A stretch of 32,903 bases of DNA from Lentisphaeria bacterium. Its GTDB lineage: Bacteria > Verrucomicrobiota > Lentisphaeria > Victivallales > Victivallaceae. The position numbers were made by a program, and so were the translations under genes. The stretch covers positions 1-32,903 of the forward strand of contig JAFTUS010000211.1 in the NCBI GenBank assembly GCA_017466125.1, read 5' to 3'. A model generated the notes under the pieces. That model made no database searches. It was not told the origin of the DNA and saw only the letters and a program-made list of their open reading frames with translations. Below are positions 15,663 to 23,015 of the stretch, piece by piece (position 1 is the stretch's first letter; every line of letters starts with the position of its first letter).

Positions 15663-17015
15663 TTAACGGAACTTGGGCAGCATGTTTCCGTGTGCCTTGA
15701 TAAGATCGTTGCACATGGCAATGATATCATCAATGGAAAGTTCTGCGGCGGTGTGGGGATCCAGCATTGCCGCCTGATAGATTTTCTCTTTTTTACGGGT
15801 CAGAGCCGCTTCGATGGTGAGCAGCTGAACGTTGATGTTGCTCCGGTTCAGAGCGGCGCACTGCTCGGGCAGATTGCCGACGTAAGTACCCTGCACACCG
15901 GCACGATCCACCAGACAGGGAACTTCCACCACCGCATTGGAGGGCAGATTGGGAATGAAACCGTTATTCATCACGTTGCCGCCGATCTGATAAGGCGTAT
16001 TGGTGGTGATGGCATTGATGATGCCGGAGCCGTATTCGGTAGAAAGTTCGTGACCGAGGTTGGGGTCGTTTTTCAGTTCGGCATACTGTTTTTTCCAATC
16101 TGCGATCTGATTGATACATCTGCGGGGATATTCGTCCAGCGGAATGTTGTATTCGTCGATCAGTTCCGGATAACGGCTCTTGATCCAGTAGGGATGATAT
16201 TCGGCGTTGTGTTCGCTGGATTCGGTGATGTAGTAACCGAAGTTGAGCATCATCTGCAAACGGATCATATCGCCGGATTTATCTTCTTTTTTCTTTGCCT
16301 TGCGCCACTGTTTGAGTTTTTCGGCGGCGCGTTTTTTGATTTCCGGATAAAGGTCTTTGCCGTCCTCTTCAATGTAGAGTACCCACGCCATGTGGTTGAT
16401 ACCGGCGATTTTGGAACGGATGCGGGCAAGGCGTTCGGGAGAAGCATCCATATCCAGATGTTCCAGCAGGTCGATCACGCCGCGCTGGACAGAGTGGCAG
16501 AGACCGACCGTCTTGATGGAACTGCCCTGAAGCATGGCTCCGGTAAGCATCGCCATCGGGTTGGTGTAGTTGAGGAACCACGCATCAGGTGCGACTTTTT
16601 CCATATCGTGGGCAAAATCCAGCATGACGGGAATGGTACGCAATGCACGGAAAATCCCGCCAATGCCGAGGGTGTCGGCGATCGTCTGGCGCAAGCCGTA
16701 TTTTTTGGGGATCTCAAAGTCGATAACGGTGGAGGGTTCATAGCCGCCGACCTGAATGGCATTGATCACAAAATCAGTTCCGTCCAATGCTTTCCGGCGG
16801 TTTTCCACGCCGAGCGCAGTTTTGATTTTGGCACGGCCGTTGTTGATGTTTTTGTTCATGACATTGAGGATATATTCAGATTCGGCAAGCCGGTCTTTGT
16901 CGATGTCATAAAGCATGAATTCTGAATCACGGAGAGCATCTCTCAACATGCAGTCTCCGATAACGTTCCGGGCAAACACGGTGCTGCCCGCACCCATAAA
17001 TGTAATTTTCGGCAT
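15663..17015 (-). CDS. GH4 family glycosidase (alpha-galactosidase/alpha-glucosidase type, NAD- and metal-dependent)
   Basis: A 450-residue cytoplasmic enzyme of GH4, which cleaves alpha-glycosides through an NAD-assisted redox elimination mechanism. The Rossmann fold opens with KITFMGAGSTVFARNVIGD. The phosphate/sugar site region has INAIQVGG near residue 86 and FLNYTNPMAMLTGA near 146. The metal ligands are the Cys of GLCHSVQRG near 174 and the His of AGINHMAW near 206. Length is normal. The MelA-like subgroup (alpha-galactosidase) fits the non-phosphorylated sugar signature, but alpha-glucosidase or glucuronidase activity is possible. AAAGGAGG precedes the ATG and a strong promoter lies upstream. 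It is divergent from a cupin AraC gene at 17204. Confidence 0.9.
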   Translation of the reverse strand: MPKITFMGAGSTVFARNVIGDCMLRDALRDSEFMLYDIDKDRLAESEYILNVMNKNINNGRAKIKTALGVENRRKALDGTDFVINAIQVGGYEPSTVIDFEIPKKYGLRQTIADTLGIGGIFRALRTIPVMLDFAHDMEKVAPDAWFLNYTNPMAMLTGAMLQGSSIKTVGLCHSVQRGVIDLLEHLDMDASPERLARIRSKIAGINHMAWVLYIEEDGKDLYPEIKKRAAEKLKQWRKAKKKEDKSGDMIRLQMMLNFGYYITESSEHNAEYHPYWIKSRYPELIDEYNIPLDEYPRRCINQIADWKKQYAELKNDPNLGHELSTEYGSGIINAITTNTPYQIGGNVMNNGFIPNLPSNAVVEVPCLVDRAGVQGTYVGNLPEQCAALNRSNINVQLLTIEAALTRKKEKIYQAAMLDPHTAAELSIDDIIAMCNDLIKAHGNMLPKFR

Positions 17016-17044
17016 AACGCCCTCCTTTTTTAGGTTGTTGATAT

Positions 17045-17073
17045 ACTATAAATCCTCAAACCGGATATGACAA
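17045..17073 (-). promoter_or_regulatory. Strong sigma-70 promoter of the GH4 gene
   Basis: TTGTCA (17068-17073) and TATAGT (17045-17050) on the minus strand, spacing exactly 17. Predicted start is near 17038, giving a short leader with a strong Shine-Dalgarno. Confidence 0.65.
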
Positions 17074-17154
17074 TAGTATTTTTATGCTTTTTATGGTAAA
17101 TCCTTGCTTTTTTAAGAAAAAAAACACTATTTTTTGTAATCTCAATGGTATTTT
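17071..17154. promoter_or_regulatory. Direct repeats CAATRGTATTTT in the GH4/AraC spacer
   Basis: CAATAGTATTTT at 17071-17082 and CAATGGTATTTT at 17143-17154, 72 bp apart. One overlaps the -35 of the GH4 promoter. Likely AraC-family sites for the divergent regulator at 17204; inferred. Confidence 0.4.
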
Positions 17155-17203
17155 AGTGTGAAAACAGTATATTAAAGAGAAAATAATACAGGAAGAGAAT
17201 TTT

Positions 17204-18049
17204 ATGGATATACCGTTATTGAGCCTCCCGGTCTACATGGTCAATCCGAACGGACCTGAATTGTCATTGCACCTTATCAACTGCGGACATGAACTGCGCC
17301 GCAGTTGCGATTATTTTCAGGACGGCAGAAAACGTCTTGAGGACGCTCTGATCTGGCAATACACCCTCAAAGGGCGCGGAGAACTGCGTATCGGCGGCAA
17401 AGTCCATCCGCTGCTGCCGGGCAATGCCATGATCATAAAAGTTCCCTCGGACTCCTGCTATTATCTTCCCCCGGGGAGCGGGTCGTGGGAGTTTGTCTAT
17501 CTGACACTTCAAGGGCAGGAGGCGATGCGTATGACTGACGTATTTCATCAATCCTTCGGACCGGTCTGTGCGTTCCCTCCGGAGGGGAAACTGCTTCAGA
17601 TGACCCGGGAACTGCTCCTGAACACCCGCAATCACCTGCTCGACCCTTTCCACAACAGCACGCTGGCCTATCAGCTTTTAATGGAAATGTTTGCAGAAGC
17701 CACACACGGCGAAGAAAAAGAAGATGATAAACTGCTGCGGAAGATCCGCAACCACATCCTTGTCAATATGGAACGGCATCCGGATATCGCAGAACTTGCC
17801 TCGCTTGCGGGGTGTTCGCCGTGGCACTTTTCCCGGAAATTCCGTAAAATCAGCGGCCAATCCCCCAATCAATATCTGCTCGCATTGAAAATGCAATACG
17901 CCGTTCAACTGCTCGAAAACACCCTGGACAGCATCAAAGAAGTCGCTTTGAAATGCGGATACGATGACCCCAGTTACTTCTGTAAAGTCTTCCGTAAATT
18001 CCACAATGCAAGCCCCGGCAAATACCGGGATCAGGACGATATGGGGTAA
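17204..18049 (+). CDS. AraC-family transcriptional regulator (cupin sensor plus HTH)
   Basis: A 281-residue regulator. The N-terminal arm/cupin domain has WQYTLKGRGELRIGGKVHPL near residue 47 and PGNAMIIKVPSDSCYYLPPG near 71. The C-terminal DNA-binding domain has HPDIAELASLAGCSPWHFSR near 193, SIKEVALKCGYDDPSYFC and the signature RKFHNASPGKYR. It is divergent from the GH4 gene and lies with two direct repeats in the shared spacer, so it likely senses the GH4 substrate or product. AGGAAGAGAATTTT precedes the ATG. Its last 19 bases overlap the 3' end of the opposing acyl-ACP thioesterase gene. Confidence 0.93.
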   Translation: MDIPLLSLPVYMVNPNGPELSLHLINCGHELRRSCDYFQDGRKRLEDALIWQYTLKGRGELRIGGKVHPLLPGNAMIIKVPSDSCYYLPPGSGSWEFVYLTLQGQEAMRMTDVFHQSFGPVCAFPPEGKLLQMTRELLLNTRNHLLDPFHNSTLAYQLLMEMFAEATHGEEKEDDKLLRKIRNHILVNMERHPDIAELASLAGCSPWHFSRKFRKISGQSPNQYLLALKMQYAVQLLENTLDSIKEVALKCGYDDPSYFCKVFRKFHNASPGKYRDQDDMG

Positions 18050-18750
18050 GTGGAAAACTCTGCAACAGCATGTGATATGCCGTCACTTCCCCGCATATCC
18101 ACCACAGCCGTCCCTTCCGCAAGGTGAAGAACAGGAAAAATCACATCACCGTTTTTCGCCTGTTTTTTGTATTCAATACGGGTGCGGTTGTATGAAAAAT
18201 CCTGCGGCAGTCTGTCAGACGCGATTGCAAAATAAACGGCACTGGTCAAATGGCCGTTGTAATCCAGAGCCGACGGCATGACCCTGAATTCCGGCAGAGC
18301 CGTCCCCTCCCCCGCCGGAATGGAGATCTTGCGGGGCAGGCACTCCATGGGTTCCGCCTCGTCAAATTTGAGTTTGAATACAGCGGGGTCCAATTTGAGT
18401 GCGCGCAAGGTTTTCAAATCAAAAAACGCTCCGGTCGCATTGGCGATCATACAAAGTTCTCCCTTTTCATCCCGCATGGTGATGCGGCGCAAGCCGTAAA
18501 GAGTCTTGTAACCGTAGATTTTCACCGCAGTATCCACCTTTTCACGGAAACGGGGAAAACGCAGAATGTCGATCTGGATGGATGAAAGAAAAACAGCGAT
18601 TTTGTTGGAGCGCAGAAATTCACAGAAATCTTTCTCCTGATACTCCTGAAACTGGCAGCAGTCCATCATCATTCCGACCGCTTCCGGCAACTTCAGCAAT
18701 CCGTCTGCCCCGGTTCGGGTAAACGGGATCTCACAACTCATTTTATACAT
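18031..18750 (-). CDS. Acyl-ACP thioesterase
   Basis: A 239-residue enzyme that releases free fatty acids from acyl carrier protein, in the double hot-dog fold. The first hot dog contains CQFQEYQEKDFCEFLRSNKI and FLSSIQIDILRFPRFREKVD, the 'W.l....i.i.r.P...d.i.v.T' region. The second holds DYNGHLTSAVYFAIASDRLP near residue 170, where the Asn and His (D-x-N-x-H) are the expected catalytic residues, followed by an IEYKKQAKNGDVIF stretch. Length fits bacterial members (about 240). Start ATG 18750 sits four bases after GGAGGG, which itself follows the stop of the upstream gene; an open frame to 18789 is rejected. It is the last gene of the long minus-strand cluster. Confidence 0.82.
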   Translation of the reverse strand: MYKMSCEIPFTRTGADGLLKLPEAVGMMMDCCQFQEYQEKDFCEFLRSNKIAVFLSSIQIDILRFPRFREKVDTAVKIYGYKTLYGLRRITMRDEKGELCMIANATGAFFDLKTLRALKLDPAVFKLKFDEAEPMECLPRKISIPAGEGTALPEFRVMPSALDYNGHLTSAVYFAIASDRLPQDFSYNRTRIEYKKQAKNGDVIFPVLHLAEGTAVVDMRGSDGISHAVAEFSTYPISS

Positions 18751-18760
18751 AAAACCCTCC

Positions 18761-19357
18761 TCACAAAAAGAGATCCGCAGAGACGGCATTGCGCCTCAAC
18801 AGCCGATCCGCATAAAAAGCAAGTTCCTGCGGAACTTCTTCGTCTGCATCGTGAAGTTCCAGCAGAAAACCGACATTGGGGTAAAGCAAATCCTGACGGA
18901 ATTGCGCCAGCCAGGAGGCATCCGCCGCCCCCTGTGCGGGGAGGTGTGCCGTCAGCAGCAGACGGAGTTGATATTGCTCAAGCACGCCCCACAAACTGCC
19001 CAGCACCCGCCGCAGAGAACGGCAGAACTCCGCATCTTCAGCGGCACGCTCCAAATGAAAGGAAAGCGAAAACTCCTGTACGCCGAGTTGAGCGATCAAT
19101 TCACAGCGTTTGAGCAGAAAACTTTGAAATTCCAGTTGCAGTTTCGGACTGTCTTCGGGAATAAAACGCGCCGTTTCAGGAGCGGCAAGATCCTGAATGA
19201 TGACCGGCATCTCTGCCCGGCAGAACTCTCTAATCCGGTCACGGGCAACAGCAAAATCCAGCACACTGCTTTCCAGCAGGATCCCCCCGCCCTGCCAATC
19301 GGCATTCAGCAGGAGAAACTCCTCTGCGGAAAACAATGACAGCTCCAGCCGTTTCAT
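18761..19357 (-). CDS. Hypothetical protein, possibly a degenerate TIM-barrel (AP-endonuclease/sugar isomerase-like)
   Basis: I do not recognise this 198-residue protein with confidence. It has alternating strand-helix units: GILLESSVLDFAVARDRI, then MPVIIQDLAA, VQEFSLSFHLERAAEDAEFC, YQLRLLLTAHLP and NVGFLLELHDADEEVP. These resemble the repeat pattern of xylose-isomerase-like TIM barrels, but it is too short for a complete barrel and the metal-binding Glu/His set is not evident. It is Leu- and Glu-rich, with no signal peptide or membrane segment. Its ATG overlaps the ribE stop (ATGA), and its stop lies ten bases before the thioesterase start, so it is translated as part of this operon. A structural or binding role in flavin or acyl metabolism is possible but unsupported. 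Confidence 0.6.
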   Translation of the reverse strand: MKRLELSLFSAEEFLLLNADWQGGGILLESSVLDFAVARDRIREFCRAEMPVIIQDLAAPETARFIPEDSPKLQLEFQSFLLKRCELIAQLGVQEFSLSFHLERAAEDAEFCRSLRRVLGSLWGVLEQYQLRLLLTAHLPAQGAADASWLAQFRQDLLYPNVGFLLELHDADEEVPQELAFYADRLLRRNAVSADLFL

Positions 19358-19995
19358 AGAAAGCCCGCCTCCCGGAGCGTATCCATGGTGATTTCGGATT
19401 TCGGACTTTTCTGCATATATTCCAGTTGACGGCGCACATATTTAGCCAGCACGTCGGTTTCAAGGTTGACCGCAGCCCCTTTGCTCCGCTGAACCAGAGC
19501 CGTTTCATCACGGGTAACGGGAATGAGGTGTACGGTAAAATATCCGTCTCCCACTTCCACCACCGTCAGCGAAACTCCGTCTATGGCGATACTGCCTTTT
19601 GCCACCACTTCCGGGGCAAGTTCTTCAGAAAGTGAAATTTTCAACTCATAATCGCCATCGGGACGGCGGTGAAAATCCAGCACCTCACCCGTACCGTCGA
19701 TATGACCTGAAACGATATGTCCGCCCAGTCGCGCTCCCGCTTTCAACGCCCGTTCCATATTGACCGGATCGCCTTTTTTCAGCGAACCGAGATTGGTACG
19801 TTTCAACGTTTCCGCCATGGTGAAAAATTCCAGTTCGCCGTTGGGCAGCACCCGTTCCAGCGTCAGGCAGCAGCCGTTGACGGCAACGCTTTCACCGAAA
19901 ACGGGGTCTGCGAAAACCCTGCCGGGACGGATCCGCAAGTGTTCGCCGGAGCATCCGGCAAGCGTGCCTGTCATTTCAACCAGTCCGGTAAACAT
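19354..19995 (-). CDS. ribE: Riboflavin synthase, alpha chain
   Basis: A 213-residue enzyme that makes riboflavin from two molecules of 6,7-dimethyl-8-ribityllumazine in the cytoplasm. It shows the two tandem lumazine-binding barrels. The first begins MFTGLVEMTGTL and contains GESVAVNGCCLTL near residue 34. The second contains GGHIVSGHIDGTGEVLDFH near 91 and GSIAIDGVSLTVVEVGDGYF near 133. Length is typical. It starts three bases after the ribD stop and ends in an ATGA overlap with the next gene, so all are co-transcribed. The symbol ribE is used for the alpha-chain enzyme (also called ribC). Confidence 0.96.
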   Translation of the reverse strand: MFTGLVEMTGTLAGCSGEHLRIRPGRVFADPVFGESVAVNGCCLTLERVLPNGELEFFTMAETLKRTNLGSLKKGDPVNMERALKAGARLGGHIVSGHIDGTGEVLDFHRRPDGDYELKISLSEELAPEVVAKGSIAIDGVSLTVVEVGDGYFTVHLIPVTRDETALVQRSKGAAVNLETDVLAKYVRRQLEYMQKSPKSEITMDTLREAGFL

Positions 19996-19998
19996 TTT

Positions 19999-21069
19999 CT
20001 ACTCCCGTGTATAACCGCAAACGGCGATATCTTCGCCATACTGTTCGGTAGTGACTTTGTATAATTTCCGCGCCAGAGACATGAATTCCGGGGACTCTCC
20101 GCCCAGTACGGGGCGGCTGTCTCTGCCGCCGAGCAGTTTCGGAGCGATGTGGAACTCCACGTAGTCCACGGCATCGGCCGCAAGCGCAGAAGCGGCAAGT
20201 TCGCCGCCGCCTTCGATCAGCAGAGTAACGATATTGCGGCTGCCGAGTTCTTCAAGCAGTTTATCCCAGTCTTCGTTTTCCTCCAGCCGCACCAGTTCGG
20301 CGTTGCCGTCGGGGAAATATTCTGCAAGTTCCTCTTCCTCCATACTGCGGGAAGCGATCAGCCGCAAAGGCTGGCACTCCCAGTTGGCGGGTTCACGCAC
20401 CGTCAATTTCGGATGATCGATCCGGCAGGTATCCCCGCCGACCATAATGGCATCGGCAAGACGGCGGAGCGTCTGCACCCGGCTGCGGGCGGGGGTATCG
20501 GTAACATATTTGGAGTCGCCGTTTTCGGTGGCGATCTTGCCATCCAGTGTCATCGCCATTTTCAGGATAACAAAAGGCCGTTTGGCAGTGATCCACTTGA
20601 AAAAGGATTCGTTCAACTCCATGGCATCGGCGTTTTCCACGCCGACACTGACTTCGATGCCCGCCTCTTCGAGCAGTTCCACCGCTTTGCCGCAGTGGTT
20701 CGGATTGGGGTCGAGACAGGCGATTACCACCCGCTTGATCCTGCGGGCGATGATGGCATCCACACACGGGGGAGTTCTGCCGTAACTGGAACAGGGTTCC
20801 AGCGTCACGTAGAGTGTAGCCCCTTCCGTATCGCGGTGATGCCGTTCGGCATCGGAAAAAGCATTTATTTCGGCGTGCGGTTCTCCGGCTTTGTAGTGGA
20901 AACCTCTGCCGATGATCTCGCCGTCTTTGACGATCACAGCCCCGACCATGGGGTTCGGGGTGGTGCGTCCCCATGCCATACGGGCAAGGGCGATGGCTTC
21001 ACGCATAAAGAGATGATCCGGCGAATCCGGGTCATCGAGACGGATGTTGTCGCAAAGATCTGCATCCAT
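19999..21069 (-). CDS. ribD: Bifunctional diaminohydroxyphosphoribosylaminopyrimidine deaminase / uracil reductase
   Basis: A 356-residue two-domain enzyme performing the second and third steps of riboflavin synthesis from GTP. The N-terminal zinc deaminase has GRTTPNPMVGAVIVKDGEII near residue 34, GEPHAEINAF near 62 (zinc His and catalytic Glu) and TLEPCSSYGRTPPC near 89 (zinc cysteines). The C-terminal NADPH reductase has ILKMAMTLDGKIATENGDSK near 167, ADAIMVGGDTCRIDHPKLTV, and LLIEGGGELAASAL near 285. Length is normal. It lies between ftsY and ribE, nine bases from ftsY and three from ribE, so it is translated from a shared message. Confidence 0.97.
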   Translation of the reverse strand: MDADLCDNIRLDDPDSPDHLFMREAIALARMAWGRTTPNPMVGAVIVKDGEIIGRGFHYKAGEPHAEINAFSDAERHHRDTEGATLYVTLEPCSSYGRTPPCVDAIIARRIKRVVIACLDPNPNHCGKAVELLEEAGIEVSVGVENADAMELNESFFKWITAKRPFVILKMAMTLDGKIATENGDSKYVTDTPARSRVQTLRRLADAIMVGGDTCRIDHPKLTVREPANWECQPLRLIASRSMEEEELAEYFPDGNAELVRLEENEDWDKLLEELGSRNIVTLLIEGGGELAASALAADAVDYVEFHIAPKLLGGRDSRPVLGGESPEFMSLARKLYKVTTEQYGEDIAVCGYTRE

Positions 21070-21077
21070 AACTTGTT

Positions 21078-22007
21078 TTACTCCTCCTCTTTTCCGAAAA
21101 GAGCATTGGTGTAGTATTCAGCACTGAAAGGCTGTAAATCTTCCGGCTGTTCGCCGAGACCGATATAAAATGTAGGCAGTTCAAATTCCTGATGAAGAGC
21201 AACGACCATGCCGCCTTTGCCGGTGCCGTCCAATTTGGTCAGCACCAACCCGGTAACACCGGTGGTTTTGGAAAATTCTCTTGCCTGACTCAAAACATTT
21301 GCCCCCAGCGTAGAATCCACGGTCAACCAGACTTCATGCGGTGCGCCCGGACAGACTTTTTCGATGGAACGGCGGATCTTTGCCAGTTCATCCATCAAAC
21401 CTTTCTGATTTTGCTGGCGTCCGGCAGTATCGATGAGCAGGTAATCCGCTCCGCGTGCAATCGCGGCTTTGGTCGCATCAAAAGCGACGCTGGCGGGGTC
21501 GGCTCCGTGTTTGGAAGAGACCACCTGACAACCGGTGCGTTCGCCCCACAGGAGCAACTGCTCCACTGCGGCGGCACGGAAGGTATCACAGGCGGCGAGG
21601 ACGACCTTCTTCCCCTCCCCTTTCAAACGGGAGGCAAGTTTTCCGATGGTGGTGGTTTTGCCGCTGCCGTTGACACCGACCATGAGAATAACGGTCGGAG
21701 TTCCGGCGGGAGCGGCGTTGATCCCGCGTTTGCGGGAATTGAGGATATCCATAACGGTTCCCGCTGCGACTTGAACCAGATCCGCATCGGTGGCGATCTG
21801 TCCCTGTTCATAGCGGTCACGGATATCCCCGACGATGCGCAGGGAGGCTGGCACGCCGAAATCAGCAGAAATCAGCAGAGCCTCCAATTCCTCAAAACTG
21901 GCTTCGCCGTGCGCTTTGATGCCGGTGAACATCCCGGCGATGGAACGGGTTACTTTTGTGGTGGTCTTTGCCAGTCCACGTTTGAAGATGGAAAAGATCG
22001 ATGCCAT
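21078..22007 (-). CDS. ftsY: Signal recognition particle receptor FtsY
   Basis: A 309-residue SRP GTPase that docks ribosome-nascent-chain complexes with the membrane translocon. Residues 1-90 form the N helical bundle; the A domain is almost absent (MASIFSIFKRGLAKTTTKV), as in many short FtsY proteins, so membrane contact would rely on the first amphipathic helix. GTPase motifs: GVNGSGKTTTIGKLA near residue 111 (G1), DTFRAAAVEQL (G2 region), LLIDTAGRQQ (G3) and LTKLDGTGKGG (G4) near 255. ATG 22007 is chosen over an upstream TTG. It is inserted between nusB and ribD, an uncommon neighbour for riboflavin genes. Confidence 0.97.
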   Translation of the reverse strand: MASIFSIFKRGLAKTTTKVTRSIAGMFTGIKAHGEASFEELEALLISADFGVPASLRIVGDIRDRYEQGQIATDADLVQVAAGTVMDILNSRKRGINAAPAGTPTVILMVGVNGSGKTTTIGKLASRLKGEGKKVVLAACDTFRAAAVEQLLLWGERTGCQVVSSKHGADPASVAFDATKAAIARGADYLLIDTAGRQQNQKGLMDELAKIRRSIEKVCPGAPHEVWLTVDSTLGANVLSQAREFSKTTGVTGLVLTKLDGTGKGGMVVALHQEFELPTFYIGLGEQPEDLQPFSAEYYTNALFGKEEE

Positions 22008-22022
22008 AAGAAGCAATCCTTG

Positions 22023-22517
22023 TTATTTATTCCCTCTGGGCGAACGTTTCAGGGTATCTTTGATGCCGTTGAGAACGCCGTTGAGGAAGTTTCCGGAGGT
22101 CTCGCCGGAGTAATCACGGGCGATCTCCACGGCTTCATCAATGCTGACAACCGGCGGAACATCCTCATCGTAAAGCATTTCAGCAACAGCGACCCGCATG
22201 ATGTTGCGGTCAACGTAACCGATACGGTCGAAATCCCAGTTTTCAGTGCGTTTGCGGATGGTGCTGTCGATCTCGTCTTTGTTGACAGTCACGGAAACAT
22301 ACAGTTTTTCGGCATAATCCCGTCCCTTGCGGGCGGTGCGGTTTTCCCCCAGTTTGAATTCCGAAGCGGCCTGTTCAAAGAAGGCATCAAACCCCGCAGC
22401 AGAAGGAGTTTCCTCCCGCATTTCACACTCAAAAAGATACTGCATGGCAAGTTCACGGCCCAATCGCTTGGCGTGCATCTTGCTCATATCATTTTCTTGT
22501 TCTTCACTGTCAAACAT
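22023..22517 (-). CDS. nusB: Transcription antitermination factor NusB
   Basis: A 164-residue helical RNA-binding protein that with S10 (NusE) joins boxA RNA in rRNA antitermination complexes. Recognisable parts are LGRELAMQYLFECEM near residue 18 (the R-x-x-A-x-Q-x-L-y motif) and the C-terminal block with RNIMRVAVAEMLY, VVSIDEAVEIARDYSG and FLNGVLNGI near 150. Length is slightly long, mainly at the N-terminus (MFDSEEQEND); a later ATG at codon 11 is an alternative start. The gene begins two bases after ribH. The ribH-nusB pair is widespread in bacteria and supports joint transcription. Confidence 0.95.
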   Translation of the reverse strand: MFDSEEQENDMSKMHAKRLGRELAMQYLFECEMREETPSAAGFDAFFEQAASEFKLGENRTARKGRDYAEKLYVSVTVNKDEIDSTIRKRTENWDFDRIGYVDRNIMRVAVAEMLYDEDVPPVVSIDEAVEIARDYSGETSGNFLNGVLNGIKDTLKRSPRGNK

Positions 22518-22519
22518 AA

Positions 22520-22999
22520 TTACTTGATCGCCTTGTTGAGGTTTGCCATCTCAATGGCGGCAAGCATGGCGTCCACGCCCTTGTTGCCCTGTTTGGTGCC
22601 GGAACGTTCGATCGCCTGTTCCAGATTTTCAGCCGTGATCATGCCGTAAGTAACGGGAATGCCGGTTTCCAGCCCCAACTGGGCAAGGCATTTGGATACT
22701 TCGGAGTTGATATAACCGGCATGAGCGGTTGCACCCTGAATGACAACACCGAGAGCGATGACGGCATCAAATTTTCCGGTTGCAAGCATCTTCTTGACGG
22801 CAAAGGGGATCTCGTAGGAGCCGGGAACGTATGCCACAGCCACATCATCGGCGTTTCCGCCATGACGCACAAAGGCATCCATTGCTCCGTCGAGAAGTTT
22901 GCTGACGAAGAAATCATTGAAACGGGCGCAGACAGCCCCGATACGCAACCCCTGTGCATTGAGGGTTCCTTCAAAAACGGTTCCTGCAGTTTTTTTCAT
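22520..22999 (-). CDS. ribH: 6,7-dimethyl-8-ribityllumazine synthase
   Basis: A 159-residue enzyme that condenses 5-amino-6-ribitylaminouracil with dihydroxybutanone phosphate; family members assemble into pentamers or icosahedral capsids. Seen here are IGAVCARFNDFFVSKLLDGA near residue 20, AYVPGSYEIPFAVKKML near 55 (substrate loop), ALGVVIQGATAHAGYI near 82 with the catalytic His at the AHAGY site, and PVTYGMITAENLEQAIERSG near 115. The common catalytic stretch 'GATPHF' reads GATAHA here. It lies 16 bases after pheT, with AAGGAA upstream of the ATG. No FMN riboswitch precedes it. Confidence 0.96.
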   Translation of the reverse strand: MKKTAGTVFEGTLNAQGLRIGAVCARFNDFFVSKLLDGAMDAFVRHGGNADDVAVAYVPGSYEIPFAVKKMLATGKFDAVIALGVVIQGATAHAGYINSEVSKCLAQLGLETGIPVTYGMITAENLEQAIERSGTKQGNKGVDAMLAAIEMANLNKAIK

Positions 23000-23015
23000 G
23001 GTACAAGTTCCTTCC

